This document shows, one piece after another, positions 9,030 to 17,621 of a stretch of DNA of 47,441 nt (positions are counted from its first letter, which is position 1; every line of letters starts with the position of its first letter). Source of the stretch: CAYVQF01 sp964454015 (GTDB taxonomy: Bacteria; Myxococcota_A; Bradymonadia; UBA4248); NCBI GenBank assembly GCA_964454015.1, contig CAYVQF010000045.1, positions 1-47,441 on the forward strand, given 5' to 3'. The notes below the pieces were generated by a model that saw only the letters and a list, made by a program, of their open reading frames with translations, was not told the origin of the DNA and made no database searches. A program made the translations under genes and the position numbers.

Positions 9030-10679
9030 TTGCTTGTGCGGCGACTTGGCATCGCTACAAAAGTTTTCCTCGGCTTTGTCGCTGTCCTAGCGGTCTATCT
9101 CTTTGTCGTTGCCTACGGACTCTACCAACTCCACCAGGTCCGTGAAGACACCCGCCTCATTCACTACTGCTATGTCCCCATCGCCTTGACCCTCGGCGAG
9201 GCCCGCACTGACCTCGCCTCCTTCGAGGCCATGCTCAATGAGCGCGACCCTCGAGTCCTGCGGCGCATTCTCCAAGCACAGGCCGTCTTGCAGCCCTTCG
9301 CCCGCAGCGTCCGCGCCAAACTCGCCCGTTCCCTCGAGTTCATCGCCATCGGACAGGACATCGACTCCAAAGGCTACGATCGCCTCTTGCTACAGCGGGG
9401 ACGCCAGAACATCCAAAGCATGCTCGCCCACCTCGATGACTTCGAGGCGCGCAGTGAGCGCTTCCGCCTCGCCCTCGCCAACGACGACTGGGACCTCGCC
9501 GCCCGCGAGCAGCTCGCACTCCAAGCCATCACGGTCATGCTCCGTGAAACCCTCAGCGAGCTGAGCCGCGCCGCCCGCGCCGCCACCAGCGAATCCATGG
9601 GACGCATCAACGCCTCCGAACGCGACGTCCGACTCGGCATCCTCGTCATGACCGCCATCGCCACCCTCATCGCCGCCCTGGTCCTCTTCTTGATACTCCG
9701 CACCCTCAAGCCCATCGCCACCCTCACCCAGGCAGCGCGCGAAGTCGCCCACGGCAACTACTCCGGGCGAGTCCCCGTACGCAGCCAAGATGAAGTCGCC
9801 TTGCTGGCTACCGAGTTCAACCGCATGGCCGACAACATCCTGGCGCGCGAAATGACGCTGCGCGAGCGCAAAGACGCCCTCGAAAAAACCAACGCCGAGC
9901 TCCTCGCCTTGCAACGCCAAGAACAACGCGTCCGCGCCGAGCTCATCAAGAAAGAGCGCCTCGCCGCCATCGGACGCATGACCAGTCAGGTCACCCACGA
10001 GCTGCGCAATCCCCTCTCAGCCTTGGGCCTCAACGTCGAGATTCTCCACGACGAGCTGCGCGAGTTCGCACTCCAACCCGAACACGAAGCCTTCATCCTC
10101 ATGCAGGCCATCCACAAGGAAATCGATCGCCTCACCGAAATCACCGAGTCCTACCTCGCCTACGCCAAACACCCCGTCAGAGAACCCGAATGGGTCGACC
10201 TCAGCGCCCTCGTCGAAAGCCTCATCACCTTTATCCAGCCCGATTTCGCCCGCAAAGGCATCTCGCTCGACTGCCAAATCACCACCACTGGCTTAGGCCT
10301 CCTGGGCCACGAAAGCCAAGTCCGTCGCGCCCTGCTCAACCTCCTTAAAAATGCCGCTGACGCCACCCCACCGCAGGGCCAAGTGACACTCAACCTCACC
10401 AAAGTGGATCAACAGGCATCCATCACCATCTCCGACAGCGGACACGGCATCGACGCAGAGACCCTGGAAGCCATCTTCGAGCCTTTCTTTACCACCAAAG
10501 ACGGAGGCACTGGCCTGGGGCTGCCTCTGGCCCATCAGATCATCGAAGAACACCGCGGACACATCCACGTCACCAGCACCCCCTCGGCCGGCACCATCTT
10601 CAGCATCCGCTTGCCCCTGGCATCGCCCCCCAACGACGCGCGCGAATTGGGCGGCCTAGCTATTGACCCGGAGCTCTAA
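9030..10679 (+). CDS. Membrane sensor histidine kinase (HAMP-HisKA-HATPase), orphan
   Basis: 549 residues with a TTG start at 9030 (an in-frame GTG at 9036 is equally possible). TM1 spans about residues 9-31, followed by a ~170-residue helical extracytoplasmic sensor region. TM2 is at about 206-230, then HAMP and a short coiled coil. The phosphoacceptor is His323 in S-Q-V-T-H-E-L-R-N-P. The ATPase has an N-box (N-L-L-K-N-A-A-D-A), a D-S-G-H-G-I-D motif, F-F-T-T-K, and a G-T-G-L-G-L-P lid. The catalytic residues look intact, so it should autophosphorylate. The NtrB/ZraS-like style suggests a sigma54-dependent partner, but no receiver-type activator is adjacent. The sigma54 activator at 17622 has FHA and GAF domains, not a receiver. 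The partner is therefore unknown. Confidence 0.9.
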   Translation: MLVRRLGIATKVFLGFVAVLAVYLFVVAYGLYQLHQVREDTRLIHYCYVPIALTLGEARTDLASFEAMLNERDPRVLRRILQAQAVLQPFARSVRAKLARSLEFIAIGQDIDSKGYDRLLLQRGRQNIQSMLAHLDDFEARSERFRLALANDDWDLAAREQLALQAITVMLRETLSELSRAARAATSESMGRINASERDVRLGILVMTAIATLIAALVLFLILRTLKPIATLTQAAREVAHGNYSGRVPVRSQDEVALLATEFNRMADNILAREMTLRERKDALEKTNAELLALQRQEQRVRAELIKKERLAAIGRMTSQVTHELRNPLSALGLNVEILHDELREFALQPEHEAFILMQAIHKEIDRLTEITESYLAYAKHPVREPEWVDLSALVESLITFIQPDFARKGISLDCQITTTGLGLLGHESQVRRALLNLLKNAADATPPQGQVTLNLTKVDQQASITISDSGHGIDAETLEAIFEPFFTTKDGGTGLGLPLAHQIIEEHRGHIHVTSTPSAGTIFSIRLPLASPPNDARELGGLAIDPEL

Positions 10680-10733
10680 GGAGAGTATGTATGCGCCCCG
10701 CGTCAGGTCATGTCGGCCTGCGCGTGTCCACAA

Positions 10734-10782
10734 CGTTCTAACAGAACGCGGGATGGCGCCGCACATTCGTCGGGACGGTCCC
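10734..10782 (+). promoter_or_regulatory. rplC leader with two inverted repeats
   Basis: In the 118-bp gap before rplC, CGTTCTaacAGAACG (10734-10748, 6-bp arms) and GGGACgGTCCC (10772-10782, 5-bp arms) lie 16-64 bp upstream of the rplC ATG. They could be an operator or mRNA structures for autogenous control, which is known for many ribosomal protein operons. No good -35/-10 pair was recognised. The repeats are visible; a regulatory role is inference. Confidence 0.35.
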
Positions 10783-10797
10783 GGGAGGAAGAGAGAG

Positions 10798-11493
10798 ATG
10801 CCCAAAGGAATCATTGGCCGCAAAGTTGGAATGACCCAAGTCTTCGATGCCGAAGGCAACCTGATCCCCGTCACGGTCGTCAAGGTCGGGCCTTGCAAGG
10901 TCATCCGCAAAAAGAGCGCAACCGGCAAAGACGGCTACAACGCCATCGTCGTCGGTTTCGATGAAGTCCGCAGCGTTGAGATCGACGGCGAAAAGAAATA
11001 TCGCCTCAATCAACCAGAACTCGGCGTCTTCAAGGCCGCTGGCTTCGATGAACCCATGAAGGTCCTCCGCGAGTTCCGCCTCTGGGATCAGGACCTCGAC
11101 AAATACGAAGTGGGCCAAGAACTCAACACCGAAGCCTTCGTCCCCGGTGAGGTCGTCGATGTCACCGCCACGAGCAAAGGAAAAGGCTTCTCGGGCGTCA
11201 TGAAGCGGCACAACTTCGCTGGCTCCAAAGCCTCGCACGGTGTCCACGAGTATTTCCGTCATGGTGGCTCCATCGGCACCACCACCACGCCGGGCCGCGT
11301 CTTCAAAGGAAAGAAGATGCCTGGGCAGCACGGCAACACTAAGACCACCGTGCAGAACCTGGTCATTTACGAAATCGACCGCGAAAATAACCTCTTTCTG
11401 CTCCGCGGCTCGGTCCCTGGACCCAACGGTGGCCTCGTCGTCGTGCAAGACGCCGCCAAACGCCGCCGCCGCCCCCGCGCCGTCAAAGCCTAA
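10798..11493 (+). CDS. rplC: 50S ribosomal protein L3
   Basis: 231 residues. The ATG at 10798 is preferred because GGGAGGAAGAG precedes it and the protein then begins M-P-K-G-I-I-G-R-K-V-G-M-T-Q-V-F, the usual L3 N-terminus; an in-frame upstream extension to 10663 has no family resemblance. Typical L3 features follow: V-M-K-R-H-N-F, S-H-G-V-H-E-Y-F-R-H-G-G-S-I-G, and P-G-R-V-F-K-G-K-K-M-P-G-Q-H-G-N. The Gln in G-Q-H-G-N corresponds to the residue methylated by PrmB in E. coli. L3 is an early-assembly 23S rRNA-binding protein near the peptidyl-transferase centre. The tail (R-R-R-R-P-R-A-V-K-A) is basic. The gene is oddly placed: there is no rpsJ upstream and no rplD/rplW/rplB downstream, and dapF follows after 9 bp. 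Confidence 0.96.
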   Translation: MPKGIIGRKVGMTQVFDAEGNLIPVTVVKVGPCKVIRKKSATGKDGYNAIVVGFDEVRSVEIDGEKKYRLNQPELGVFKAAGFDEPMKVLREFRLWDQDLDKYEVGQELNTEAFVPGEVVDVTATSKGKGFSGVMKRHNFAGSKASHGVHEYFRHGGSIGTTTTPGRVFKGKKMPGQHGNTKTTVQNLVIYEIDRENNLFLLRGSVPGPNGGLVVVQDAAKRRRRPRAVKA

Positions 11494-11502
11494 GAGGCCT
11501 GC

Positions 11503-12372
11503 GTGAACACCGCCCAAACCTTGCGCTTCTGGAAGTATCACGGTCTGGGCAACGACTTCATCCTTTTTGACCTGCGCCAGCAGCCCGAGCACATCGACCT
11601 GGCGCCTGCGACGGTCAGCGCGCTGTGCGCGCGCCGGGTCGGTCTCGGCGCCGACGGGATTCTCATCGCAGCGCGTCCTGCGACCCAAAACTACCGCCTG
11701 GCCCTGGATGCAAACCTCGCGCTGCACATCTTCAACGCTGACGGCAGTCGCGCCCAAATGTGCGGTAATGGCTTGCGCTGCCTCGCGCGCTGGTGGTGGG
11801 AAGACGCGCCCGAAAACACGGCGGCGACGGAGCATCTGGTCGTCGCCACCGACGCCGGACTCAGGCAAGCCGAGCTGATCTCTCGCGCTGAGAGAGTGAC
11901 TGCCCCCTGGCACATCACCTGCTCCATGGGTGAGCTCAGCTTTCCCCCGGGACAAGCGGCCCCTTCCTTCGTCACCGACGGCCGCACCATGCGCCCCGTC
12001 CTGGTCTCCGTGGGCAATCCACACGCCGTCCTCGTCCTGGGGCCCAACGATGACCCCATGGTCTTTGCCAACCGCTACGGCCAATGGCTGACCCAGCATC
12101 CCTTCTTCCCCGACGGCATCAACGCCGGCTTCGTCAGCCCCAGAGCTGATGGCCTGCACCTCGTTGTGCACGAACGGGGCTGCGGCATCACCCCTGCTTG
12201 TGGCACGGGAGCACTCGCCGCGGCTGCAGTCATGAGCCGTGACGGCAAACGTCAGCGCTGGCCTGTCTTCCAACCTGGCGGCTTACTCGATGCCGACTGC
12301 TCTGATCCCCACTCCCTCCGCCTGACCGGTCCAGCCGTGTGGGTCGCCAAAGGAAGCGCCCTCATCCCTTGA
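11503..12372 (+). CDS. dapF: Diaminopimelate epimerase
   Basis: 289 residues. DapF interconverts LL- and meso-diaminopimelate for lysine and peptidoglycan synthesis in the cytoplasm, using two Cys as acid and base without a cofactor. Both are present: Cys87 in M-C-G-N-G-L-R-C and Cys233 in P-A-C-G-T-G-A. The N-terminal F-x-K-Y-H-G-L-G-N-D-F and central V-G-N-P-H-A motifs are also typical. The length is close to the family norm (~275). The start is GTG at 11503, nine bases after the rplC stop, so the two genes are almost certainly cotranscribed. The gene ends 9 bp from the convergent DUF368 gene, with no obvious terminator between them. Confidence 0.96.
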   Translation: MNTAQTLRFWKYHGLGNDFILFDLRQQPEHIDLAPATVSALCARRVGLGADGILIAARPATQNYRLALDANLALHIFNADGSRAQMCGNGLRCLARWWWEDAPENTAATEHLVVATDAGLRQAELISRAERVTAPWHITCSMGELSFPPGQAAPSFVTDGRTMRPVLVSVGNPHAVLVLGPNDDPMVFANRYGQWLTQHPFFPDGINAGFVSPRADGLHLVVHERGCGITPACGTGALAAAAVMSRDGKRQRWPVFQPGGLLDADCSDPHSLRLTGPAVWVAKGSALIP

Positions 12373-12381
12373 CACCTTTGC

Positions 12382-13602
12382 TCAAGGCTTTGCTGCCTGA
12401 CCCGGCGCCTTCCTGTTGGCAACCCATGCCAAACCAAGCACCAGCCCAACGCCGGCCAAGCAAGCCAGACCAGCGAGCACCATCGTGCTCACCGCAAAGT
12501 GGGAGGCGTCTGGCACCGCGTTGACCAAGACCCCATCAACGCGCACTTTGAAAGGCCAAATCACACGCAAACAGCCGACCATCAACCCAATCAAGGCCGC
12601 CATGGTTGCGTTCGGTGCCCGACGCAGCAGCCACGCCAAAAAACGAGAAAAAACGGCCAAACCGCACAAGGCACCAGCAATGAACAACGCCACGTAGAGC
12701 CACTGAGCCGTCGGAAATGACAACTGCGTCAGCGCTTTGAGAAAGCCCTTCAACGCATTGAGCATGAAATAATAGGAGCCAAGCACCAGAAGGATGAAAG
12801 AGCCCGAAATACCTGGCAACACCATCGCACAGATGGCGATGAAACCGGCAGCGAAAATGAACCACGGAGCTGGCGCCGGCACATGCACGGCGACACCTGC
12901 GGGGACCTGGATACTGTTGTAGGGGTTATCACTCGATTTGGGATCCACGCCCCGGCCACTCGTCACCGGCACGGCTGCCCTCAAAGCGGCGTTCTCGGGA
13001 GCATAGTAAATTCCCTCGGGTGGCAGAGCGCTGGGACCCATCTCGGCCAGAGACTTCAGGCTCTGCCCGCCAGCCTCGACATCCTGAGCCACCACCACCT
13101 TGTGCTCCAGGGGTGGCTCCATACTCGCGTCGACCAGAAAAAACGCCCCCGCGGCAAAGAACACCGCCAACAACAACTCTGGCACTCTGAAACGCTGCAT
13201 CATCCGCACGGGTGCCGTCACCGAAGCCAACACCAAACCAAAGAAAAACGCCAACATCAGCTCAGGATAACGCTCCATCAAGGTCGGAATGATCTTGGAA
13301 CCCACGACGATGGCCGACGCGATACCCACCAGCAATGTCAACAACCACGGTACATCCATCTCCTTGAGTACCCGCACGAGATCGCGACGCGCCGGCGCGC
13401 GAAACAAACCGCCGAGAGCACGAAAAAATGGGCCAATGATGCGAAAATCCACCGACTTCACTGCATCGATCAGCCGCGGATAGATTCCAAGTATCAGCGC
13501 CATCGTCCCGCCGCTGACGCCTGGCACGACATCGGCGAGGCCCATGCAAATGCCCTTCAGCACCAAAATGGCCTTCTCTCTCATGGTCGTTTTCTTCTCC
13601 AT
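12382..13602 (-). CDS. DUF368 family membrane protein (PopT-type undecaprenyl-phosphate translocase) with large loop insertion
   Basis: 406 residues from the ATG at 13602, chosen because GAGGAAGGGGAGG precedes it (a GTG at 13626 is in frame). DUF368 proteins have been linked to recycling of undecaprenyl phosphate across the inner membrane (PopT). The internal duplication of the family is clear: V-V-P-G-V-S-G-G-T-M-A-L-I-L-G-I-Y at about 26-42 and V-L-P-G-I-S-G-S-F-I-L-L-V-L-G-S-Y at about 261-277. Several hydrophobic helices surround each copy. Residues about 158-247 form a polar, Pro-rich insertion between the halves that is not part of the compact (~270-300 residue) family core; it probably forms an extracytoplasmic domain. 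It lies 47 bp downstream of ligA on the same strand. Confidence 0.85.
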   Translation of the reverse strand: MEKKTTMREKAILVLKGICMGLADVVPGVSGGTMALILGIYPRLIDAVKSVDFRIIGPFFRALGGLFRAPARRDLVRVLKEMDVPWLLTLLVGIASAIVVGSKIIPTLMERYPELMLAFFFGLVLASVTAPVRMMQRFRVPELLLAVFFAAGAFFLVDASMEPPLEHKVVVAQDVEAGGQSLKSLAEMGPSALPPEGIYYAPENAALRAAVPVTSGRGVDPKSSDNPYNSIQVPAGVAVHVPAPAPWFIFAAGFIAICAMVLPGISGSFILLVLGSYYFMLNALKGFLKALTQLSFPTAQWLYVALFIAGALCGLAVFSRFLAWLLRRAPNATMAALIGLMVGCLRVIWPFKVRVDGVLVNAVPDASHFAVSTMVLAGLACLAGVGLVLGLAWVANRKAPGQAAKP

Positions 13603-13649
13603 CCTCCCCTTCCTCGCCTCGGACACTCACGACGCCACTCTGGCGCGGC

Positions 13650-15674
13650 TCATTCCCCAGCGTCTGGCGCGATTAGCCGCAAGAAGGCCTCCTCGTCAAG
13701 GATCTCCAGCGCAACACCCGTGGAACGCAGCGCCTCTGCCTTCTGGGTCTTCGTCGCACTCGGCTTCTCCCCCACCACCAAAATGTCGAGCTGCGCATTG
13801 ACGCTCCGCGCCAGAACCGCACCGGCCTCTCGCGCCTTCTGCTCCGCCTCTTGCCGCGTCATCCCGCCCGAGAGCGTCCCCGTTATGAGCACACGCTGGC
13901 CCGCCAAGCGCTCCCCTCTCTCGCTCCGGCCAGCCTCCTCGCTCACTTCCTCAACCTCCACCAAGTCCAAGAGGCGTTCGATGCGGCCGTGCATCGCCCG
14001 CACCCCCCCAACAATCGCGCCCGCCACGGTGTCACCAAAACCCGGAATCTCCGCTATCTCCTCAACCGTCGCTGCGCGAACCGCGGCCAAACGCTTGAAG
14101 TGCCCTGCCAACAGCGCGCTCTGTACCTTGCCCAATCGGGCAATGGCCAACGCCGCCAGGAAGCGCTCCAAGCTCAACCTCTTGCAGCCACTGAGCGCCT
14201 GCAGGAGATTGTCAGCGCCCCGACGCTGTACTCCGTCCACGGACAGCAGCGCCTCTTGGTCTAAAAGAAAAAAATCGGCAGGTTCGCGCACCAGGCCACC
14301 ATCGAAGAGCTTGGCGATCACTTTCTTCCCGAAGCCCTTGCACCCAATCGCGTCGACAAAATGCTTCAGCGCCGCAATCTCCTTGGCGCTGCAAGCCTCG
14401 GGGCGCGAACAGTACAACACGTCCCCGTTCCGCACCGTCTCTTCACCACAGCTCGGACAATGCGTCGGCACCGCGATGGCCACCTCCCCGGGGGCCACCA
14501 ACGCCTCGACATGCGGAATCACCCCCCCGCGGCGCGTCAACAACAGCCGCGCACCTTGGCTCAGCTCTAGGGACTCCATGAAGGCCAAGTTGTGCAGCGT
14601 CGCCCGCGACACCATGGCCCCTGACAGCAACACCGGTTGAACCAGCGCCACCGGATTGATCGCCCCCGAACGCGACACCGACCACGCCACATCCTCGAGA
14701 ACGCTCTCCCCAGAGTCGCCTTGAAACTTGTAGGCTAAAGCGTAACGCGGATGGTGCGCCGTCACCCCAAGCGCCAATTGCTGTGCACGATCATCCACAC
14801 GGACGACGACCCCATCCACTTCATAGTCCAATTGCATCCGGCGCGCCGCCAAATCTCGGTAGTAAACCTCTACCTCATCGACGTCGTGTACCACCTGACA
14901 CTCCAGAGTCACAAAGCCCAAGTCAGCCAAACGTGCCAATTTCTGCCTCTCACTCAGCTCCTCGCCGAGCAAATCGTAGGCAAAAAAGTGCAAGCCATAG
15001 GCAGCACTGCGCGCAGCATCCTTGTGCTTGATCGCCCCCGCAGCCAAGTTGCGCGGGTTGGCAAAGTGCGCTTCAAAGCGACGAAAGACCGACAGAGGGA
15101 TATAGACCTCCCCCCGCACTTCAAGCGGACCCGCCGAAATCCGCGGCGGAATCAAAGGAATCTGCCGCACATGGTCAGTGATTTCCTCACCCGTGCTGCC
15201 ATCGCCACGTGTCGCCGCCATCGCCAAGTTCCCACTGGCATCATAGCGCACACTACAGGCGACACCGTCCACTTTGGGCGTCGCCAGCGCCGGGCCGTTG
15301 AACTTGGCGAACCAATTCGCAATGGTCCCAAGATCATAGGCTTTGTCCAAGGAAAGCATCGGCACGGTGTGCACGATTTTGGAGACACTCTCAGCAAACG
15401 GCGCGATCTCCTCGACCTCCGGCGCCGAAGGCGCTAGCTCCCCCAAGCGACGCAACAGGCGATCGAAGAGGCCATCACTGATCAGCGGCCGAGCCTCCAC
15501 ATGATAGCGCCGGTTATGCTCCGCCACGGCCTGCCGCAACTCAGCCACAGACATCGACGCAAGCTGCGCCTCGAGCCGAGCCTCTAACGCGGCATCGATG
15601 AAGGATGGCCCGCGTACATCGCCACCACCGACCACCGCATCATCTTCATCGGAAAAAGGTAAGTTCCCGCACAT
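13650..15674 (-). CDS. ligA: NAD+-dependent DNA ligase
   Basis: 674 residues, full length. The N-terminal Ia domain carries R-R-Y-H and L-I-S-D-G-L-F-D. The adenylation domain has Lys134 in K-V-D-G-V-A, preceded by H-T-V-P-M-L-S-L-D-K-A-Y. Next come the OB-fold region (G-V-T-A-H-H-P-R-Y-A-L-A-Y-K-F), a four-Cys zinc finger (C-P-S-C...C-S-R-P-E-A-C), helix-hairpin-helix repeats with I-P-G-F-G-D-T-V-A, and a C-terminal BRCT domain (G-Q-R-V-L-I-T-G-T-L). It seals nicks in replication and repair using NAD+. The ATG at 15674 has GGAGG six bases upstream. The sequence is somewhat divergent (for example, H in place of the common basic residue in the T-x-x-x-P-R motif), so a paralogue elsewhere cannot be excluded. 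It is transcribed divergently from the next gene. Confidence 0.93.
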   Translation of the reverse strand: MCGNLPFSDEDDAVVGGGDVRGPSFIDAALEARLEAQLASMSVAELRQAVAEHNRRYHVEARPLISDGLFDRLLRRLGELAPSAPEVEEIAPFAESVSKIVHTVPMLSLDKAYDLGTIANWFAKFNGPALATPKVDGVACSVRYDASGNLAMAATRGDGSTGEEITDHVRQIPLIPPRISAGPLEVRGEVYIPLSVFRRFEAHFANPRNLAAGAIKHKDAARSAAYGLHFFAYDLLGEELSERQKLARLADLGFVTLECQVVHDVDEVEVYYRDLAARRMQLDYEVDGVVVRVDDRAQQLALGVTAHHPRYALAYKFQGDSGESVLEDVAWSVSRSGAINPVALVQPVLLSGAMVSRATLHNLAFMESLELSQGARLLLTRRGGVIPHVEALVAPGEVAIAVPTHCPSCGEETVRNGDVLYCSRPEACSAKEIAALKHFVDAIGCKGFGKKVIAKLFDGGLVREPADFFLLDQEALLSVDGVQRRGADNLLQALSGCKRLSLERFLAALAIARLGKVQSALLAGHFKRLAAVRAATVEEIAEIPGFGDTVAGAIVGGVRAMHGRIERLLDLVEVEEVSEEAGRSERGERLAGQRVLITGTLSGGMTRQEAEQKAREAGAVLARSVNAQLDILVVGEKPSATKTQKAEALRSTGVALEILDEEAFLRLIAPDAGE

Positions 15675-15768
15675 GCTCCACCTCCACGGCTTGGGCCGCC
15701 AGGAAGGCTAAGTTCAAAAGAGGATCCTGGTCAAGAAGGGCTCGGCAAAAGCGTGCACGGCCGCCCAG

Positions 15769-15798
15769 TTGACGCCATCACCCCGCCCCACTCATACT
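15769..15798 (+). promoter_or_regulatory. Candidate sigma70-type promoter for the HEAT-like lipoprotein gene
   Basis: TTGACG (15769-15774), 18-bp spacer, CATACT (15793-15798), in the ligA divergent intergenic region and about 50 bp upstream of the ATG at 15849. The -35 matches 5 of 6 and the -10 matches 4 of 6 consensus positions. Sequence match only. Confidence 0.4.
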
Positions 15799-15848
15799 GC
15801 AGGGGTGTGTCTACGCGAAGGTCACATCCAGACCGAGGGGAGGATGAA

Positions 15849-17612
15849 ATGAGACGTGCGTTGCGGAAGAATGGCGCTGTGTTCTCCTGGTTTCTCATCA
15901 TCGTGGCGTGTTTTTTGGCCCACGCCGGTTGTGACACCATCGATTTGAACACCGATGAAGGCATTAAGAAGGCGCTCACCCGAAAGGAAAAGCTCAATGA
16001 GGCGATGAAGGAGATCAAGTCCTTGAGTTCCGATCGCGCGCGCTTGGCCACCTTCGGACCCGAGCTCGCCGCCCTCTACGTCGACGGCAGTAATTTTGAC
16101 CGTGAGGTCCTGGGTTACCTCACGGCCATCGCAGACATCAAGTACAAAGACGCCTATCTCAAAGCCGCCAAAAGCGAGGACAGCAAACAACTCCTCCAAG
16201 CGGCCTCGGTCATCAGCACCCTCAAAATCGAAGAGGCCGTGCCGGACCTCATCCAGGCCTATGACAAGGCCCGCGATCACGACCTGCGCCGGGCCATCAT
16301 GGAAGTCGGACTCTCTGTCCCTTCCAAGGACATGGCCAAGCTAGCCCACGAACTACTGCGCGACAAAGGACCGGACGATGTCCCCATCGCCAACCTCCGC
16401 CTCGCCTGCCGCGTTCTGGATTTTCAAGTCATGCCTGAGGCCGCCCCTGTCCTCATCAAAGCGGTCTTCTACGCCGACGCCGTGGGACGAAACATCGCCG
16501 AGGATTGCTCTGCCGCTGTCCTCGCACTCGGCCGTCCGGTCATTCCCGATCTCTTGGCCGCGTTCAAACTCGAAGACGAAGACCTCAACCGCTTCATCTC
16601 GCGCAACCAGGATCGCATGACCCCAGAGTCGGTCGTCCTCGCCGCCGCCACCATGCTCGGCAAGCTCCGCGCCATAGAAGGTCGGGAAGCCCTCCTCACC
16701 TGGCTCGCCGACCCCACCCCTATCCGGCCTCCGGCTGCCCTCGCCATGAAAAGCCACGCCGATCCTGCCTGGATGGAGTGGGCCGCCCTCATCGGCCAGA
16801 CCACCCAAGAGGTCATCTTCTCTCTCAATGACATCGGCGTCGAAGGCGACGAAAACGCAAAAAAAGTGCTCCTCGACATCTACCGCTGGGTTGAGCCCTA
16901 TCCCACCAAATACCAACGCCCCATCGACCTCACGGGTATGAACATGATCGAGATCTCCGCGCGGGTCAACGCCGCGCGCGTCCTTGCAGAGAACGGCTTC
17001 CTCGATGACGAGACCCTCAAAGGGCTCCTCAATGTCCTCAAGGACCCTTCCTTCAACGATGATCGCAAGCTGCGCCCGGCCGCCCGCGCCGCCTTGGCCC
17101 AGGATCTCGTCACCTACCTCGCCATCACCAGCCGCCCCGGATGGACCGAGTCCGTCTGGACCTTCTTCGACGAAATGGCCAAAAATGAGCTCGCTGAAAA
17201 ACCTGATGCCAAAATCAAGTACGACCTCGAACCCTCACGGCAGCGTATCGCTGACATGAAATCTACCTACGAACTCGCTGACGATTGCCAAGACAGCGCC
17301 GCTTGCTTCCTCAATTCCCTCGACGATCTCAGCCCCGAGAACAATTACCGGCGAATCAAAGCCGTTTACGAAATCGGACGATCCGGTCGCCACGACTACT
17401 TCGATATCGTCCTCAAAGGCTACGAGCACTTCGATGCCTTCGGCCTCATTTTCGCCACAGACGCCCTGGCACGCCTCGGACTCCCTGAAGACATCACCAA
17501 AGTCGAAAACGAAATCGAGCGCCTCTCCCAAAGCCGAGACGCCCAGTATTTCATGCTCTTGCGCAACTACCTCAACCCCCTGCGCGCCACCCTCAGAGCC
17601 AAAGGCGAATAA
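15849..17612 (+). CDS. Putative lipoprotein with HEAT-like helical repeats
   Basis: 587 residues. The ATG at 15849 has GAGGGGAGGATG upstream and gives an N-terminal signal with a lipobox ending at A-H-A-G-C; an in-frame upstream start at 15753 would bury the signal. The mature protein is largely alpha-helical, with repeated segments such as E-A-V-P-D-L-I-Q-A-Y-D-K-A and A-A-P-V-L-I-K-A-V-F, resembling HEAT/armadillo repeats. No catalytic motif is visible. A likely role is a protein-protein interaction platform at the membrane, but partner and pathway are unknown. It lies 9 bp before the sigma54 activator gene, so the two are probably cotranscribed. The sensory activator and this lipoprotein may belong to one envelope-response pathway (inference). 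Confidence 0.75.
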   Translation: MRRALRKNGAVFSWFLIIVACFLAHAGCDTIDLNTDEGIKKALTRKEKLNEAMKEIKSLSSDRARLATFGPELAALYVDGSNFDREVLGYLTAIADIKYKDAYLKAAKSEDSKQLLQAASVISTLKIEEAVPDLIQAYDKARDHDLRRAIMEVGLSVPSKDMAKLAHELLRDKGPDDVPIANLRLACRVLDFQVMPEAAPVLIKAVFYADAVGRNIAEDCSAAVLALGRPVIPDLLAAFKLEDEDLNRFISRNQDRMTPESVVLAAATMLGKLRAIEGREALLTWLADPTPIRPPAALAMKSHADPAWMEWAALIGQTTQEVIFSLNDIGVEGDENAKKVLLDIYRWVEPYPTKYQRPIDLTGMNMIEISARVNAARVLAENGFLDDETLKGLLNVLKDPSFNDDRKLRPAARAALAQDLVTYLAITSRPGWTESVWTFFDEMAKNELAEKPDAKIKYDLEPSRQRIADMKSTYELADDCQDSAACFLNSLDDLSPENNYRRIKAVYEIGRSGRHDYFDIVLKGYEHFDAFGLIFATDALARLGLPEDITKVENEIERLSQSRDAQYFMLLRNYLNPLRATLRAKGE

Positions 17613-17621
17613 CGCCGCAAC

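Noticed and set aside
10738..12273. 511-codon minus-strand open frame across rplC and dapF
   Set aside because: Both opposite-strand genes have unmistakable family motifs. The antisense product matches nothing I recognise.
12514..12530. TGGCAC-N4-TTGAC, resembling a -24/-12 promoter
   Set aside because: It lies inside the DUF368 coding region, points toward no gene start, and the -12 element lacks the required GC.
12883..14640. 585-codon plus-strand open frame across ligA and the DUF368 gene
   Set aside because: It runs antisense through the zinc finger and adenylation domain of ligA and has the Ser/Arg/Pro/His-rich composition of a shadow frame.
13650..15674. Possibility that the ligase gene is a pseudogene because of divergent motifs
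   Set aside because: All domains, the adenylated Lys, the four zinc Cys and the BRCT domain are present in one uninterrupted frame with a good ribosome site.
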